From Murimonas intestini (GTDB taxonomy: Bacteria; Bacillota; Clostridia; Lachnospirales; Lachnospiraceae): a stretch of 64,000 bases of DNA. Below the pieces are notes generated by a model. That model saw only the letters and a program-made list of their open reading frames with translations. It had not been told where the DNA came from and did not search any database. Where the stretch lies: the NCBI RefSeq assembly GCF_024622195.1, contig NZ_JANKBI010000023.1, positions 27,626 through 91,625 of the forward strand. The letters run 5' to 3'. Shown in pieces: positions 16,101-25,569 of this stretch. Position numbers and translations under genes: made by a program. How positions within the stretch are numbered: the first letter of the stretch is position 1; the number at the start of each line of letters is the position of its first letter.

Positions 16101-19100
16101 TTAATCCTGCTTATAATCCGTTATATCCTGGCATGTGAGGAGAATATTCTTTTTATTTTTCCAATTTATATAAGAAGCGCCGGTTAGGGTCCATACCCTC
16201 AGTATGGGGTTATATATTTCAATAGGCTCCCTCTCATTTGCTTTCAGCCGCCTGGCGGGACATCGCTCACATGGCTCATCCCTTTTAAAATAAGCCTTAT
16301 AGCACTTCATGCCCTCTCTTGCCTCAGGCACTATGGCGTGTGTCTTTGCATTGATATATTCCAGGCTGTATGTATCACTGTCGATGGCATATATCCAGAG
16401 ATCCTGGCCATCAAGTATATTTTCCAGATCTGCGGCCGTGCTCTCCGCCCTGTCCTGGGCTCTTTTCTTGAGCAGGTAGACTGACAGCAGCTTTGATATA
16501 AATGTAAGGGCGCTGATCTGTTCCTGTGTCCACAGACGCCTTACCAAACAGTCGTCAAACCCTACAAATCCTTTAAATACCCCCATATCACGTATTGCAC
16601 ACTGAAGCATGGACTTTACTCCCTGCTTCATAAAAAAATCTCTTTGTTCCTTCACAAGCAGGTTCACATCAGGACAGTAAAATATGCTGTCCTCATTAAA
16701 CAGTGACTTATAAGCCATGCCAAGATCTTTATATTTCACATGCTGAAGAATCTCCTTTTGTACGGAAATCCCCTCATTGCACCACTCATATGTATTATCA
16801 CAATATGCCCCGTCACAGGAATCTTCAAACACATAGGCACGGCTGACCCCAAATTCCTTTCCTGTAAGCTCCAGAATATCGGAGATGGCCTCATCCATAC
16901 CGTCAGAATCATATATTATTTTCAGCACCCTCTCGATCAGAACAGTATCCAGTCCATTCGTCTGATCATTTGAGTCTATCCGGGTGCTTGTATTCAGCAT
17001 TCTTGACCTTGCCCCATACGTATTGGTAAGGGCTGATTTCCCGTATACCGTAAAGCAGTTCTTTCCCCTGGACTTGGCATCATACAGGGCAATATCGCTG
17101 TTGTTGAACAGCACCTCAAACTTTTCCCCGTCCTGGGGGCAGAACACAATGCCTACGCTGCATGACGGATAGAACGGCAGTACATTTTCACTGAACATGG
17201 TGGAAAAGGCCTTAACGATCCTCTCAGCCATCAGAACAGCCTCTCTGTCATCCTTAATATCCCTCATAAATATAAGGAATTCATCTCCGCCTATTCTGGA
17301 TATGATATCCCTGCTGCTGAACAGTTCTCCCAGGACAGAAGAAATCTCCTGAAGCACAGCATCTCCAAACATATGCCCATAATTATCATTTATATTTTTA
17401 AAATCATCCACATCCAGAATAAACATGGCTGATCTGTCCCTCTCACCGCGCCGTTTCAGATATCTCTCTATCTTATCCCTGGCTGTCCTTTTATTATAAA
17501 GCCCTGTAAGCTCATCCCTCTCTGCTTTATTCTTAAGCTCCTGGGATGCTCTCTTTTCCTTGTCAATATCACTTAGCACGCCGACAGCCTTAAACGGCCT
17601 GCCGGTCCCGTCAAACTGTGCCGTAGCTCTTATCCTGCACCACCTGTACCGGCCATTCCCGTCAGCTATCCTCAGCTCCGTCTCCTTATAATGAACACCC
17701 TTTTCCAGTTCGCTCATAAACCCGACCAGTTCAGATACATCCTTGGGATGGACATGAGAAGTTTTTCTCAGCCTTTTCTTCACATCGTTTTTTATAGGCT
17801 CATATCCGAATTTTTCCCGCCAGTTGGAAGAATAGCTTAGCTGGTTCTTCAGGATATCCCACTCAAATATAATATCATTTGTCTGGTCCATAATAATCTT
17901 ATGGCGCTCCAGGGTCAGCCGCAGCTGTTCCTGCTCCTGCTTAGACTTTGTAATATCCAGCAGAGCCCCGTACAGATACTCCAGTCCGTCCTCACCCGTG
18001 ATGATGCGTCCTTTTCCCAGGATCCAGACCCTTCTGCCGTCTTTTGTCACCACCCTGTATTCCAGTTCCAGAGAAGTTCCCAGCTTCAGCTGAGATTCTA
18101 TCTGGCGCCTCAGGTCCTCTCTGTCAGGCATATATATAAGGTCTATAAATCTGTTATCAAACTTCTCCCTGATCTCCGCTTTTGTATAACCCAGCAGCTC
18201 TGAGAGCCCGTCACTCACCTCCGGGAGGGTAAACCACTGGTTATACCTGAATTTCTGAATGCAGATCAATACACTGCGCAGTATCACATCATTATAAAAC
18301 TGCCTCTCAACCTGTGAGGAAGTTAATTCCTCCCCGCTCTCACGTTTCCATATCAGCAGGATCTTCCTCCTTCTGGGGTTGTCCGTATCTGCACGGAGCA
18401 GTGTATTCCTGCACCAGAAATACACTCCCAGGTTCTTATCATACACGCGGTACCTCTCGCTTTTCTTCATCAGTCCGTTGTCAAAAAAGTCCTGTATATA
18501 TTTGTCCGTGATCCTCATAGCTGTCTGCCTGTCCTCAGGATGCACAGATTCACAGGCAAAAGTCCTCACTGCATCTTCAAAACTATATCCATTCTTTAAC
18601 GGTGCAAAGCTGTCATCCGCCAGATATACAAGATGGTAGAGGCCTGTAGTCAGGTCCAGCTCCATAACTGTATCTTCTGCATATCTGAGCATGGCAAAAT
18701 ATTTCATCTGCCCCATCTGAAGCGTGTCCATCTCCGGTATCTCAGGAATGGCCGGCTGCTGTTTCGGACCCACGCCTTCGCCTTTATGCATGTTGCCGTC
18801 AGCGTACTCCTTAGAGAGCAATGCAAACTTTTCCCTGACATTCTTCAGGCACTCCAGAAGTTTGGGCGAAAATACACCGCACTCTCCATTCAGGATCATA
18901 TTAAACGCCTGCTGGGGAGGGATCGCTTTCTTATATACCCGGTTGGTAGTGAGGGCATCATAGCAGTCAGCCACCCCCACCACCTGTGCACAGACAGGTA
19001 TATTATTGCCCTTCAGCCCGTCAGGATAGCCCCGCCCATCCCAGCGCTCGTGGTGATACCTGCAGATATTATAGGCATACTGCAGATACTCCTTATCACT

Positions 19101-19850
19101 CACCCTGTCCAGCCCTGCAAGCATCTCACAGCCTTTTACAGCGTGGGTCTTCATTATCTCAAATTCATCCCGGGTCAGCCTGCCCGGCTTATTCAGTATA
19201 GAATCAGGAATGGCTATCTTCCCTATATCATGCATGGAGGATGCGCTCACAATAATCTCGATCTTCCGCTTATCAAGGCCAAATTCCGGGTAGCACTGAG
19301 CCACATTTTCCAGAAGCAGCTTTGTAAACATCCTGATTCTCTGTATATGCTGCCCTGTCTCCACACTCCTGTACTCTATAATGGACGACAGGGCATCGAT
19401 CATGACTGCATTCGACTCCCTCAGTTTAGCAGCCTGCTCTTCTATAAGCTCCTGCTGGTTTAACTTGCGCAGGTTCAGCTCAATGATATTCTGGACCCTT
19501 CTCCTGACCACAAAAGGCTCAAAGGGCTTCAGAATGATCTCCGATGCCCCCATATCAAAAATCTTAACTTCATTCTGGGCCGAATCCTCCGCTGTAATGA
19601 TAATAACAGGAAATTCCTGAAGGAAACCGCGTTTGTCAACTTCTTCCATGACCTGATATCCATCCATGACCGGCATAACAAGATCCAGCAGCACGGTTGC
19701 TATCTTTCCATGGTACTGCCCCAGAAAGACAAGAGCCTGCTCCCCGTTTTCCGCTTCCAGGATATTATATTCTTTCTCAAATACATTTCTCAGTATTGCC
19801 CTGTTTATTTCTACATCATCTACTATCAGGATCGTATCTCTTTTTGTCAT
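16101..19850 (-). CDS. Receiver / HD-GYP / PAS / GGDEF / GAF signalling protein
   Basis: A 1,249-residue cytoplasmic protein predicted both to make and to break cyclic di-GMP. The order is CheY-like receiver (1-120, LIVDD, phospho-site Asp56 in LLDLVMPVMDG); HD-GYP phosphodiesterase (about 145-345, MHDIGKIAIPD, HHERWDGRGYPDGL); two or three PAS domains (about 380-800); GGDEF cyclase (about 805-965, RIGGDEFLIF); a GAF-like domain (about 1000-1150); and a final PAS-like domain with CERCP (about 1160-1249). The inhibitory RxxD before GGDEF reads SSRD, so feedback inhibition may be absent. No membrane segment is seen. GGGGAG precedes the ATG. No cognate kinase gene is adjacent. Confidence 0.9.
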   Translation of the reverse strand: MTKRDTILIVDDVEINRAILRNVFEKEYNILEAENGEQALVFLGQYHGKIATVLLDLVMPVMDGYQVMEEVDKRGFLQEFPVIIITAEDSAQNEVKIFDMGASEIILKPFEPFVVRRRVQNIIELNLRKLNQQELIEEQAAKLRESNAVMIDALSSIIEYRSVETGQHIQRIRMFTKLLLENVAQCYPEFGLDKRKIEIIVSASSMHDIGKIAIPDSILNKPGRLTRDEFEIMKTHAVKGCEMLAGLDRVSDKEYLQYAYNICRYHHERWDGRGYPDGLKGNNIPVCAQVVGVADCYDALTTNRVYKKAIPPQQAFNMILNGECGVFSPKLLECLKNVREKFALLSKEYADGNMHKGEGVGPKQQPAIPEIPEMDTLQMGQMKYFAMLRYAEDTVMELDLTTGLYHLVYLADDSFAPLKNGYSFEDAVRTFACESVHPEDRQTAMRITDKYIQDFFDNGLMKKSERYRVYDKNLGVYFWCRNTLLRADTDNPRRRKILLIWKRESGEELTSSQVERQFYNDVILRSVLICIQKFRYNQWFTLPEVSDGLSELLGYTKAEIREKFDNRFIDLIYMPDREDLRRQIESQLKLGTSLELEYRVVTKDGRRVWILGKGRIITGEDGLEYLYGALLDITKSKQEQEQLRLTLERHKIIMDQTNDIIFEWDILKNQLSYSSNWREKFGYEPIKNDVKKRLRKTSHVHPKDVSELVGFMSELEKGVHYKETELRIADGNGRYRWCRIRATAQFDGTGRPFKAVGVLSDIDKEKRASQELKNKAERDELTGLYNKRTARDKIERYLKRRGERDRSAMFILDVDDFKNINDNYGHMFGDAVLQEISSVLGELFSSRDIISRIGGDEFLIFMRDIKDDREAVLMAERIVKAFSTMFSENVLPFYPSCSVGIVFCPQDGEKFEVLFNNSDIALYDAKSRGKNCFTVYGKSALTNTYGARSRMLNTSTRIDSNDQTNGLDTVLIERVLKIIYDSDGMDEAISDILELTGKEFGVSRAYVFEDSCDGAYCDNTYEWCNEGISVQKEILQHVKYKDLGMAYKSLFNEDSIFYCPDVNLLVKEQRDFFMKQGVKSMLQCAIRDMGVFKGFVGFDDCLVRRLWTQEQISALTFISKLLSVYLLKKRAQDRAESTAADLENILDGQDLWIYAIDSDTYSLEYINAKTHAIVPEAREGMKCYKAYFKRDEPCERCPARRLKANEREPIEIYNPILRVWTLTGASYINWKNKKNILLTCQDITDYKQD

Positions 19851-19862
19851 TGTTTTCTCCCC

Positions 19863-19882
19863 GTACTGTTGATCAACGGTAC
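19863..19882. promoter_or_regulatory. 20-bp dyad in the leader of the c-di-GMP gene
   Basis: GTACTGTTGATCAACGGTAC is palindromic except for one pair and lies 13 bases before the start codon. It could be an operator or an RNA hairpin next to the ribosome site. A candidate -10 (TATGAT) lies a short way upstream of it on the minus strand. Confidence 0.3.
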
Positions 19883-19967
19883 TGTCTCTGTTCCTCTTAT
19901 CATATCATGTTTTACATAAAAAACTATATTTTTTTCATCATTGCCGCAATTTCCCGGCCGTAATCAT

Positions 19968-20507
19968 CTACAGCCTCACTCCCCTGGCCAGAATCACACT
20001 TGCCACGATCCCGGCCAGAGTGGCCGCAAGTGCGCCTGTAAGTGTATACCTGGTTTTCTTTACCTTTGCAGTCATGAAATAAACAGACATGGTATAAAAT
20101 ATGGTCTCCGTACACCCCATCATAATAGATGTCATAGTACCAATAAGGGAATCCGGCCCGTACTCCTTAAATATATCCAGCACCAGCCCCGTAGCAGCGC
20201 TGGAAGAAAACATTCTCACAATGGTAACCGGCACCAGCTGGGAGGGGAAACCGGCACGGTTCAGGAACATTCCCAGGACATTGGATACCATATCCAGAAA
20301 ACCTGACGCCCGAAGTATCCCCACACCAACCATCAGCCCAATCAATGTTGGCATGATCTTGATGACAGTCTGGAAGCCATCCACCGCTCCTTTAATAAAG
20401 GTCTCATAGATATTCCGCTTCTGCAAAAGGCCGTATCCAATAACGTACAGCAAAATAAAGGGGATTATGTAAGTGGATAAAAATATTAGAAAATCCATCA
20501 GCTGCAT
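19968..20507 (-). CDS. spmB: Spore maturation protein B (SpmB)
   Basis: A 179-residue membrane protein of the nucleoside-recognition/gate family. SpmA and SpmB are needed for full dehydration of the spore core. Family marks are IPFILLYVIGYGLLQKRNIYETFIKGAVDGF, LMVGVGILRASG (about 57-68), RMFSSSAATGL and TSIMMGCTETIFYTMSVYF. It has about four or five membrane segments. No spmA is next to it, unlike the usual spmA-spmB pair. A 10-bp inverted repeat (CAGCATATTC / GAATATGCTG, 20527-20558) lies just before a modest ribosome site. Confidence 0.9.
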   Translation of the reverse strand: MQLMDFLIFLSTYIIPFILLYVIGYGLLQKRNIYETFIKGAVDGFQTVIKIMPTLIGLMVGVGILRASGFLDMVSNVLGMFLNRAGFPSQLVPVTIVRMFSSSAATGLVLDIFKEYGPDSLIGTMTSIMMGCTETIFYTMSVYFMTAKVKKTRYTLTGALAATLAGIVASVILARGVRL

Positions 20508-20588
20508 CCCGCATCTTTCTTTTTTACAGCATATTCATCAATTAGGAAGAATATGCTGCCTGGCCATCCTTCCCGGCCTCTACCCACA

Positions 20589-20646
20589 GAAAAAGGGGTA
20601 TCCGCCCCGGCTTTTCTGTTTTCCCGAAAAACCGGCGGATACCCCT
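20589..20646 (-). terminator. Strong intrinsic terminator after the beta-CASP gene
   Basis: A very long hairpin: 13 perfect pairs (AGGGGTATCCGCC / GGCGGATACCCCT) extended by about eight more after a small bulge, then TTTTT on the minus strand. Confidence 0.9.
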
Positions 20647-20657
20647 CTGCTCTATTT

Positions 20658-20684
20658 GTAACTGTTCAGTACTTTCACAGTTAC
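20658..20684. repeat. 27-bp palindromic repeat, GTAACTGT family
   Basis: GTAACTGT and ACAGTTAC frame TCAGTACTTTC. It begins one base after the stop of the beta-CASP gene. The same 27 positions with two changes occur at 43541-43567, and a truncated relative at 1460-1500. Confidence 0.65.
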
Positions 20685-20685
20685 C

Positions 20686-22302
20686 TTATCTGTCCCACTT
20701 CTCACAAAGTGAGATTATCTGGTCGGCAAACTTGCCAAGATCCTTATTTGCTCCGCCCTCATTATGGCGTATGACTGACATCAGCCTCTCTCCTGCAGAC
20801 AAAAGCCTGCCAAAAGGCGTATTCAGCCGTACCTTCAGAGAAAGTTCAGCCTGCTCTTCAGTCTTCCTTACAAGTACAGGCTTCCCTTCTTCTATGCATT
20901 TGTTCTCAGCCAGATCGTATATTGTACCGCTGTAGGGCGCCATTACATCAAGCCCCAGCTCTGTCCTCAGCCTTGCGGCAAACAGATCACACACTGTATC
21001 TTCTCCGTGTGTTACAAATACTTTATCCGGCTTCTTCTCAAATGCAGATATCCACTTAATCAGTCCATTATTATCAGCATGACCGCTGATCCCATTCAGC
21101 TTCATTATTCTGGCTTTTACGCCGATCTCCTCACCGAACAGCTTTACCTTTGACGCTCCCTCAGCTATTGATCTTCCCAGTGTCCCATAGGCCTGGTAAC
21201 CAACGAACAGAATTGTGGATTCTTCTCTCCACAAGTTGTGTTTCAGATGGTGTTTGATCCTGCCAGCCTCACACATGCCGCTGGCCGAAATAATAACCTT
21301 GGGCTTCTCGTCAAAATTGATCTCCTTTGATTCTTCACTTGTAATAGTTGTCTTCAGACCCCTGAATGTAATTGGGTTGATTCCCTGATTGATGAGATCC
21401 AGAGCCTCTTTATCAAAATCATCCCACATGTGTTCCATGAAAATACTTGTCGCCTCTATAGCCAGCGGACTATCCACATAAACTTCAAAATCAGGAATCG
21501 TCTTAACCATGTTGTCTGCCTTTATTTTACGTATGAAGTACAGCAGCTCCTGCGTCCTGCCTACTGCAAAGGACGGTATCACCAGATTTCCTCCCTTACC
21601 CAGGGTGGATTCGATGATCTCTGCGAGTTCTCCCACATAATCGGGGATCTCGCCATGGCTCCTGTCACCATAGGTTGATTCCATCACCACATAATCTGCT
21701 GTGCTGAGATATTGGGGATCCCTTATAAGGGGCTGTCTTTCATTCCCAATATCTCCGGAAAATACAATCTTCTTCGTGCATTCTCCTTCTGTTATCCAGA
21801 TCTCTATTGATGATGAACCAAGCAGATGCCCTGCATCTACAAATCTTACTTCCAATCCGTCGGTGATGCAGATTTTCTCGTTGTACGGATTTCCCTTAAA
21901 ACAGGAAATGATCCCATCCGCATCCTGCATGTCGTAGAGGGGTACATATTCGGGCTTGCCTGCCCTCTGTCCCTTCCTGTTCCTCCACTCTGCCTCAAAC
22001 ATCTGAATGTGTGCACTGTCACGAAGCATAATCTGACATAGATCTGCCGTACCCGCTGTCGAATACACAATCCCTCTGAAGCCCCTTTTATACAGCAAAG
22101 GCAGCCTGCCTGAGTGATCAATATGTGCATGTGTCAGCAGTACTAAATCTATTTCTCCGGCCGATACCGGAATGTCCTGATTCTCAAACTCATCAGGACC
22201 CTGTTCCATTCCACAATCAATTAAAATTTTCTTATGACAAGCTTCCAGATAATAACAGCTGCCTGTCACCTCATGCGTTGCCCCCAAAAAAGTCAGTCTC
22301 AT
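20686..22302 (-). CDS. Beta-CASP metallo-beta-lactamase-fold RNase-like protein
   Basis: A 538-residue member of the Ysh1/CPSF73-like group: zinc motifs THAHIDHSGRLPLL (HxHxDH), AGHLLGSSS and FSGDIGNERQPL, then a beta-CASP domain (MESTYGDRSHGE, PSFAVGRTQELLY, ISASGMCEAGRIKHHL) and a C-terminal RMMBL-type segment (GISGHADNNGLIKWI, FVTHGE). These are predicted RNA endo- or exonucleases. A bacterial role in RNA processing is inferred. I start at the ATG at 22302 (MRLTFLGATHEVTGS) with AAAGGAG upstream. It ends directly at a palindromic repeat followed by a terminator. Confidence 0.92.
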   Translation of the reverse strand: MRLTFLGATHEVTGSCYYLEACHKKILIDCGMEQGPDEFENQDIPVSAGEIDLVLLTHAHIDHSGRLPLLYKRGFRGIVYSTAGTADLCQIMLRDSAHIQMFEAEWRNRKGQRAGKPEYVPLYDMQDADGIISCFKGNPYNEKICITDGLEVRFVDAGHLLGSSSIEIWITEGECTKKIVFSGDIGNERQPLIRDPQYLSTADYVVMESTYGDRSHGEIPDYVGELAEIIESTLGKGGNLVIPSFAVGRTQELLYFIRKIKADNMVKTIPDFEVYVDSPLAIEATSIFMEHMWDDFDKEALDLINQGINPITFRGLKTTITSEESKEINFDEKPKVIISASGMCEAGRIKHHLKHNLWREESTILFVGYQAYGTLGRSIAEGASKVKLFGEEIGVKARIMKLNGISGHADNNGLIKWISAFEKKPDKVFVTHGEDTVCDLFAARLRTELGLDVMAPYSGTIYDLAENKCIEEGKPVLVRKTEEQAELSLKVRLNTPFGRLLSAGERLMSVIRHNEGGANKDLGKFADQIISLCEKWDR

Positions 22303-22470
22303 AAATTCTGCCGCTCCTTTCGCCCAATAATACAATAAGTTATTCTCATAATATTATATTATACGCTCATTTCCCTTCATTCGATAGGAAATTTTTTCCC
22401 TGGAGCAATCACACTTTTATTTATTCATGTTTTTCTTATATACTTGCCTGTCTATGTTGTTGTCTCTAAA

Positions 22471-23517
22471 TCAGTCCATCCTTGATTTCAGATAACCTGA
22501 TGCACAAATACCGTAAACTTTGCCGGTCATTACCAGCTGATGATATGGATCTGACGCCGATATATCCATAAGTGTCTGCGCTGACGTCTTTTTACAAGAT
22601 GGAACTACGAAGTACTGCTTAAAATGTGCTGTCTCTGGATTGTTCTTACTAAAAATGTCCATCGTCTTTTCAAAGAACAGCTTATCCCAGTTTTCTTTTG
22701 CACCTCCGTTAGGTACTGACATTACCCGCAGGCCTCCGATCTCTTCTTCAAAATCACTCAGTATCTTCTGCCCGCACTCTTCCAGTTTAACGTTTCCCAA
22801 TAACAAAGTTCCAAGAATAAATTGTTCACAGTCTTTTTCGCTATGTCTTCTGCAGATATCATAGTCATTATAAAGGCAGCATTTCATTGCACAATGATGG
22901 TTTTCCCCATCTACACACATGCTGCATTTCATCTCTTTTGTAAAACTCTTCACTGCAAACATGGATTCCAAGTTTTTAGTTCCTTTTTCTGCCGGTCCGT
23001 AATACATGACAAGAGAAGCATTTTCTCCCTTTCCGTAGCAGGACACCTTAACTTTGAAACCACTGGACTCTGTACTGAACGTCTCTCCCTCGCCCAGCTC
23101 ATAAATTTTTACCGCACCTTCGCGTTTCAGTACCGCTTCAGGCTCCTTTATAAGCTCTATGGCTTGGTCACAATGTTCTTCATCTGAAAGGCCTTTTACC
23201 AGTTTTGCCCTGACATCCTCATCACACTTTGGCAGCAGCACTTTTTCTGCCTTTGTCTTTTTCAGAAGTTTTAATGCTTTTTCCAGATAATGCGGTTCAA
23301 AATCCGCAATAACGAGCATATCAAGCACTTCCGGAAGCCCATTGACCACTTCCACGGATTCATCAATATCATTTCCCTCATCTGCTTTCATAGCGGCTGC
23401 TCCGCTCAGATAGCAAAACTGGAACTTTTCATCCTTTTCCGTGTCTACTATGCTTCCTGTGTTTACGATTCCGTCATTGGTATTTTCAAATAAAAACCGA
23501 TAATAATTTGCCTTCAT
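22471..23517 (-). CDS. Degenerate metallo-beta-lactamase-fold protein with cysteine-rich middle
   Basis: A 348-residue cytoplasmic protein. The first 150 residues follow the layout of ComEC-like metallo-hydrolases: LVIADFEPHYLEKALKLLKK stands where THxHxDH should be, and GLRVMSVPNGGAKENW stands where a VPHHGSxxNW motif is usual, so the metal ligands are lost. Between lies a cysteine cluster (KCSMCVDGENHHCAMKCC and CRRH), possibly a structural metal site. The family is my inference from these aligned phrases. It may be a non-catalytic binding protein. Start at the ATG at 23517 with GGGGAG upstream. It is on the same strand as the beta-CASP gene and upstream of it. Confidence 0.55.
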   Translation of the reverse strand: MKANYYRFLFENTNDGIVNTGSIVDTEKDEKFQFCYLSGAAAMKADEGNDIDESVEVVNGLPEVLDMLVIADFEPHYLEKALKLLKKTKAEKVLLPKCDEDVRAKLVKGLSDEEHCDQAIELIKEPEAVLKREGAVKIYELGEGETFSTESSGFKVKVSCYGKGENASLVMYYGPAEKGTKNLESMFAVKSFTKEMKCSMCVDGENHHCAMKCCLYNDYDICRRHSEKDCEQFILGTLLLGNVKLEECGQKILSDFEEEIGGLRVMSVPNGGAKENWDKLFFEKTMDIFSKNNPETAHFKQYFVVPSCKKTSAQTLMDISASDPYHQLVMTGKVYGICASGYLKSRMD

Positions 23518-23725
23518 AATTTTCTCCCCTTTTAACTGCCAATAAAATGCAAAGAAAACCTGCCATGTCCTACCCTGCAGACAAGGGCCTAATTCATCTG
23601 CAGACATTCCGCACCCCGAAGTCAAGGTCAAAAGAACCAGACTTTGACTCACTACTCGCGAAAATTAACATCGCAGGTTATTGTTTTTATTCGACAGCTT
23701 CTGTAATTCATTAGTTTTCTATAGT
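23518..23725. other. Intergenic stretch with repeat-like hairpins
   Basis: A 10-bp hairpin with arms AGTCAAGGTC / GACTTTGACT lies at about 23621-23650, followed by CTCGCGAAAATTAACAT (about 23653-23669). A similar CGCG(G/A)AAATTAATAT string ends the repeat before murG and, inverted, precedes the element at 39942. It looks like a decayed interspersed repeat. I see no gene. Confidence 0.4.
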
Positions 23726-23827
23726 TTATAAGTTACTCACCGTCTTCAGCGCGCAGCGCAAAATATGTAATGTAAGTCTGCTGTCAGCGTTTCCAACAGT
23801 GCTGAAACATATAATACCCTTCTCCAT
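23726..23827 (-). CDS. Possible 33-residue peptide
   Basis: The frame MEKGIICFSTVGNADSRL... ends in CALKTVSNL. GGAGGGAAGTGACAATG gives it a strong ribosome site at good spacing. There is no known family and no membrane segment. A hairpin within it could instead be the functional feature. It lies between the secreted-protein gene and the degenerate hydrolase gene, all on one strand. Confidence 0.3.
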   Translation of the reverse strand: MEKGIICFSTVGNADSRLTLHILRCALKTVSNL

Positions 23828-23977
23828 TGTCACTTCCCTCCCCATCCTGTTCCATTTATATTGTTAAGATATAAGATAGTTGAATCAACACAAGTGGTGA
23901 GCAAGTAGCAGATTCAATAGTTATGTTTTAATAATTTTTTTGGAACGTGGATGTTGGAGGGAAGGGACTTGCACTGG

Positions 23978-24469
23978 TTAACCTATCCAGATACCATTAG
24001 TTCGACTTGTTGAAGATTCATAAACTCCATTAGCAGATGCACTATGGCTACCTACAACCCGATAATAATATCCCTTGGATACAGTAAGATAGTAACCACC
24101 ACTAACTTTATAATCATTACTATTGGTATAAGTATGTTGAGAAACTGACTCCCAGTTGCCATTTACCAAGCGCTCAACAAAAAGTGTGACTTGTATACTA
24201 CTAGACAACCGATAGCAATTTGTCTCTCCTGATATAAAGAGCACTCCATTCCCACAATTCTGAAGATATGATGATCCGTTTGATAAATATGTACCTCTAG
24301 TTAAATGCTGTGCTATAGCCTCTGCTGATGTATCCGTTGTTAATAATGAACCATCGATGGTATCTCCAACCTGATATTCTCCTCCACTAGCATTTACATC
24401 CAGTGTCAGAGACACTACACATAGCATCAGGCACAAAATCAAGCTGACCCATGTCTTCCCATTTTTCAT
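23978..24469 (-). CDS. Small secreted protein
   Basis: A 163-residue protein with an N-terminal signal peptide (MKNGKTWVSLILCLMLCVVSL, cleavage probably after VNA-S at about 27). The mature part is a beta-rich domain: LSNGSSYLQNCGNGVLFISGETNCYRL, then VTLFVERLVNGNWESVSQHTYTN and a glycine/tyrosine-rich end. It is similar in style to small secreted beta-sandwich proteins of Lachnospiraceae. No enzyme motif is seen. GGAGGG precedes the ATG. It sits downstream of the membrane anti-sigma gene on the same strand, so it may belong to the same extracytoplasmic response. Confidence 0.7.
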   Translation of the reverse strand: MKNGKTWVSLILCLMLCVVSLTLDVNASGGEYQVGDTIDGSLLTTDTSAEAIAQHLTRGTYLSNGSSYLQNCGNGVLFISGETNCYRLSSSIQVTLFVERLVNGNWESVSQHTYTNSNDYKVSGGYYLTVSKGYYYRVVGSHSASANGVYESSTSRTNGIWIG

Positions 24470-24561
24470 GATTACCCTCCTTCCTCTTTTGTATTTTACA
24501 TTACATTATATAAAACGGTTCAAATCTAATTTTGTGACGCAATTTATTTAAAATAAATATG

Positions 24562-25569
24562 TTAAAAGCTAATATATTGTATCATCTTATCAAACTCATT
24601 CCTATCCATTATTGAAGATATTGAGTAATGAGTATTATTATATACCATTTGCGCTATATAACTCTTTTCTCCTGTTTCAGGATTTTCTATCACACTAACC
24701 TCGACCGTAGTAAAACCAATATTGATATCGTATGAATCTATTTTTTTCCCATCAAACGTTCTTGCATTTGCCTGTGATTCATCACCTTTATACATAAATA
24801 CATTTGTAATTGTATCGTTATACAAATAGTACATTTGAGCACTCCTAGTAACTGTACTCATAGAATAATTATCATAAACTAGCCCTTGTGGTTTGTATAG
24901 TAACTGTAATGGCTTAATATCTAAGTGTTTTTTTATATCATAAAAAACCTCTAATTCATTATCCGTGGTCTTCAAGCTTTTATCATTGTCAATATTAATA
25001 CTTAACCCCTCACTTACGATTGAATTCCATATACCTATTAGGTATTCTCTACTAGCATCACCTGTTATACTAGCTCCAAGAACTCCACCTAACACTACGA
25101 TAATACACGCTACTTTTATCAATGGGCCTTGCCATTTTTTACGTCTATTTAGACGCCTTCCCAACGTAAGTGCCGCTCTATCCTCAGGCGATAACATCTG
25201 ATATATCTCATCATCCGAGAGCCCTTCCGCTCCCGCTGCTTTTTTCATAATTTCCTGTTGTACCAATATATCTTCATCTTCTGCCGCATCTATCTCTGTC
25301 AGTTCTTCTTTTTGTCCCACACTTACCTCAGATGCTTCTTCGTCTTCCCAGTATCCCTGATTCTTCAGTGATGCAGTTATGCTGTCAAGCATGCCTGCAG
25401 GAGCTTCGATACCGTCCAGTTTCGGATCAGTTTCCAAAGCCTTCTCTATCTCTTCTGCATCTTCAATCATCTTGTCCCGTAGTTTGCTGTCGAAATTATC
25501 TTCCTCCAGCATCTCGTCTGAAATGAATATAGGCTCAATCTTAGAATTCTTCTTAGATTCACTCATCAT
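24562..25569 (-). CDS. Membrane protein with DUF4367-like domain, probable anti-sigma factor
   Basis: A 335-residue single-pass protein. The acidic cytoplasmic region (1-145) contains GLSDDEIYQMLSPEDRAALTLGRRLNRRKKW before one membrane segment (about 147-167, PLIKVACIIVVLGGVLGASI). The external C-terminal half (LKPLQLLYKPQGL to YSISSIMDRNEFDKMIQYI) looks like DUF4367, which is found attached to clostridial anti-sigma proteins. Such proteins hold an ECF sigma factor at the membrane. The likely partner is the ECF sigma gene at 26859-27389, but murG on the other strand separates the two. GGGGA precedes the ATG. Confidence 0.7.
   Translation of the reverse strand: MMSESKKNSKIEPIFISDEMLEEDNFDSKLRDKMIEDAEEIEKALETDPKLDGIEAPAGMLDSITASLKNQGYWEDEEASEVSVGQKEELTEIDAAEDEDILVQQEIMKKAAGAEGLSDDEIYQMLSPEDRAALTLGRRLNRRKKWQGPLIKVACIIVVLGGVLGASITGDASREYLIGIWNSIVSEGLSINIDNDKSLKTTDNELEVFYDIKKHLDIKPLQLLYKPQGLVYDNYSMSTVTRSAQMYYLYNDTITNVFMYKGDESQANARTFDGKKIDSYDINIGFTTVEVSVIENPETGEKSYIAQMVYNNTHYSISSIMDRNEFDKMIQYISF

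Noticed and set aside
19924..20115. 63-residue frame overlapping the end of spmB
   Set aside because: It lies in another frame of spmB with no ribosome site, and its product is not protein-like.
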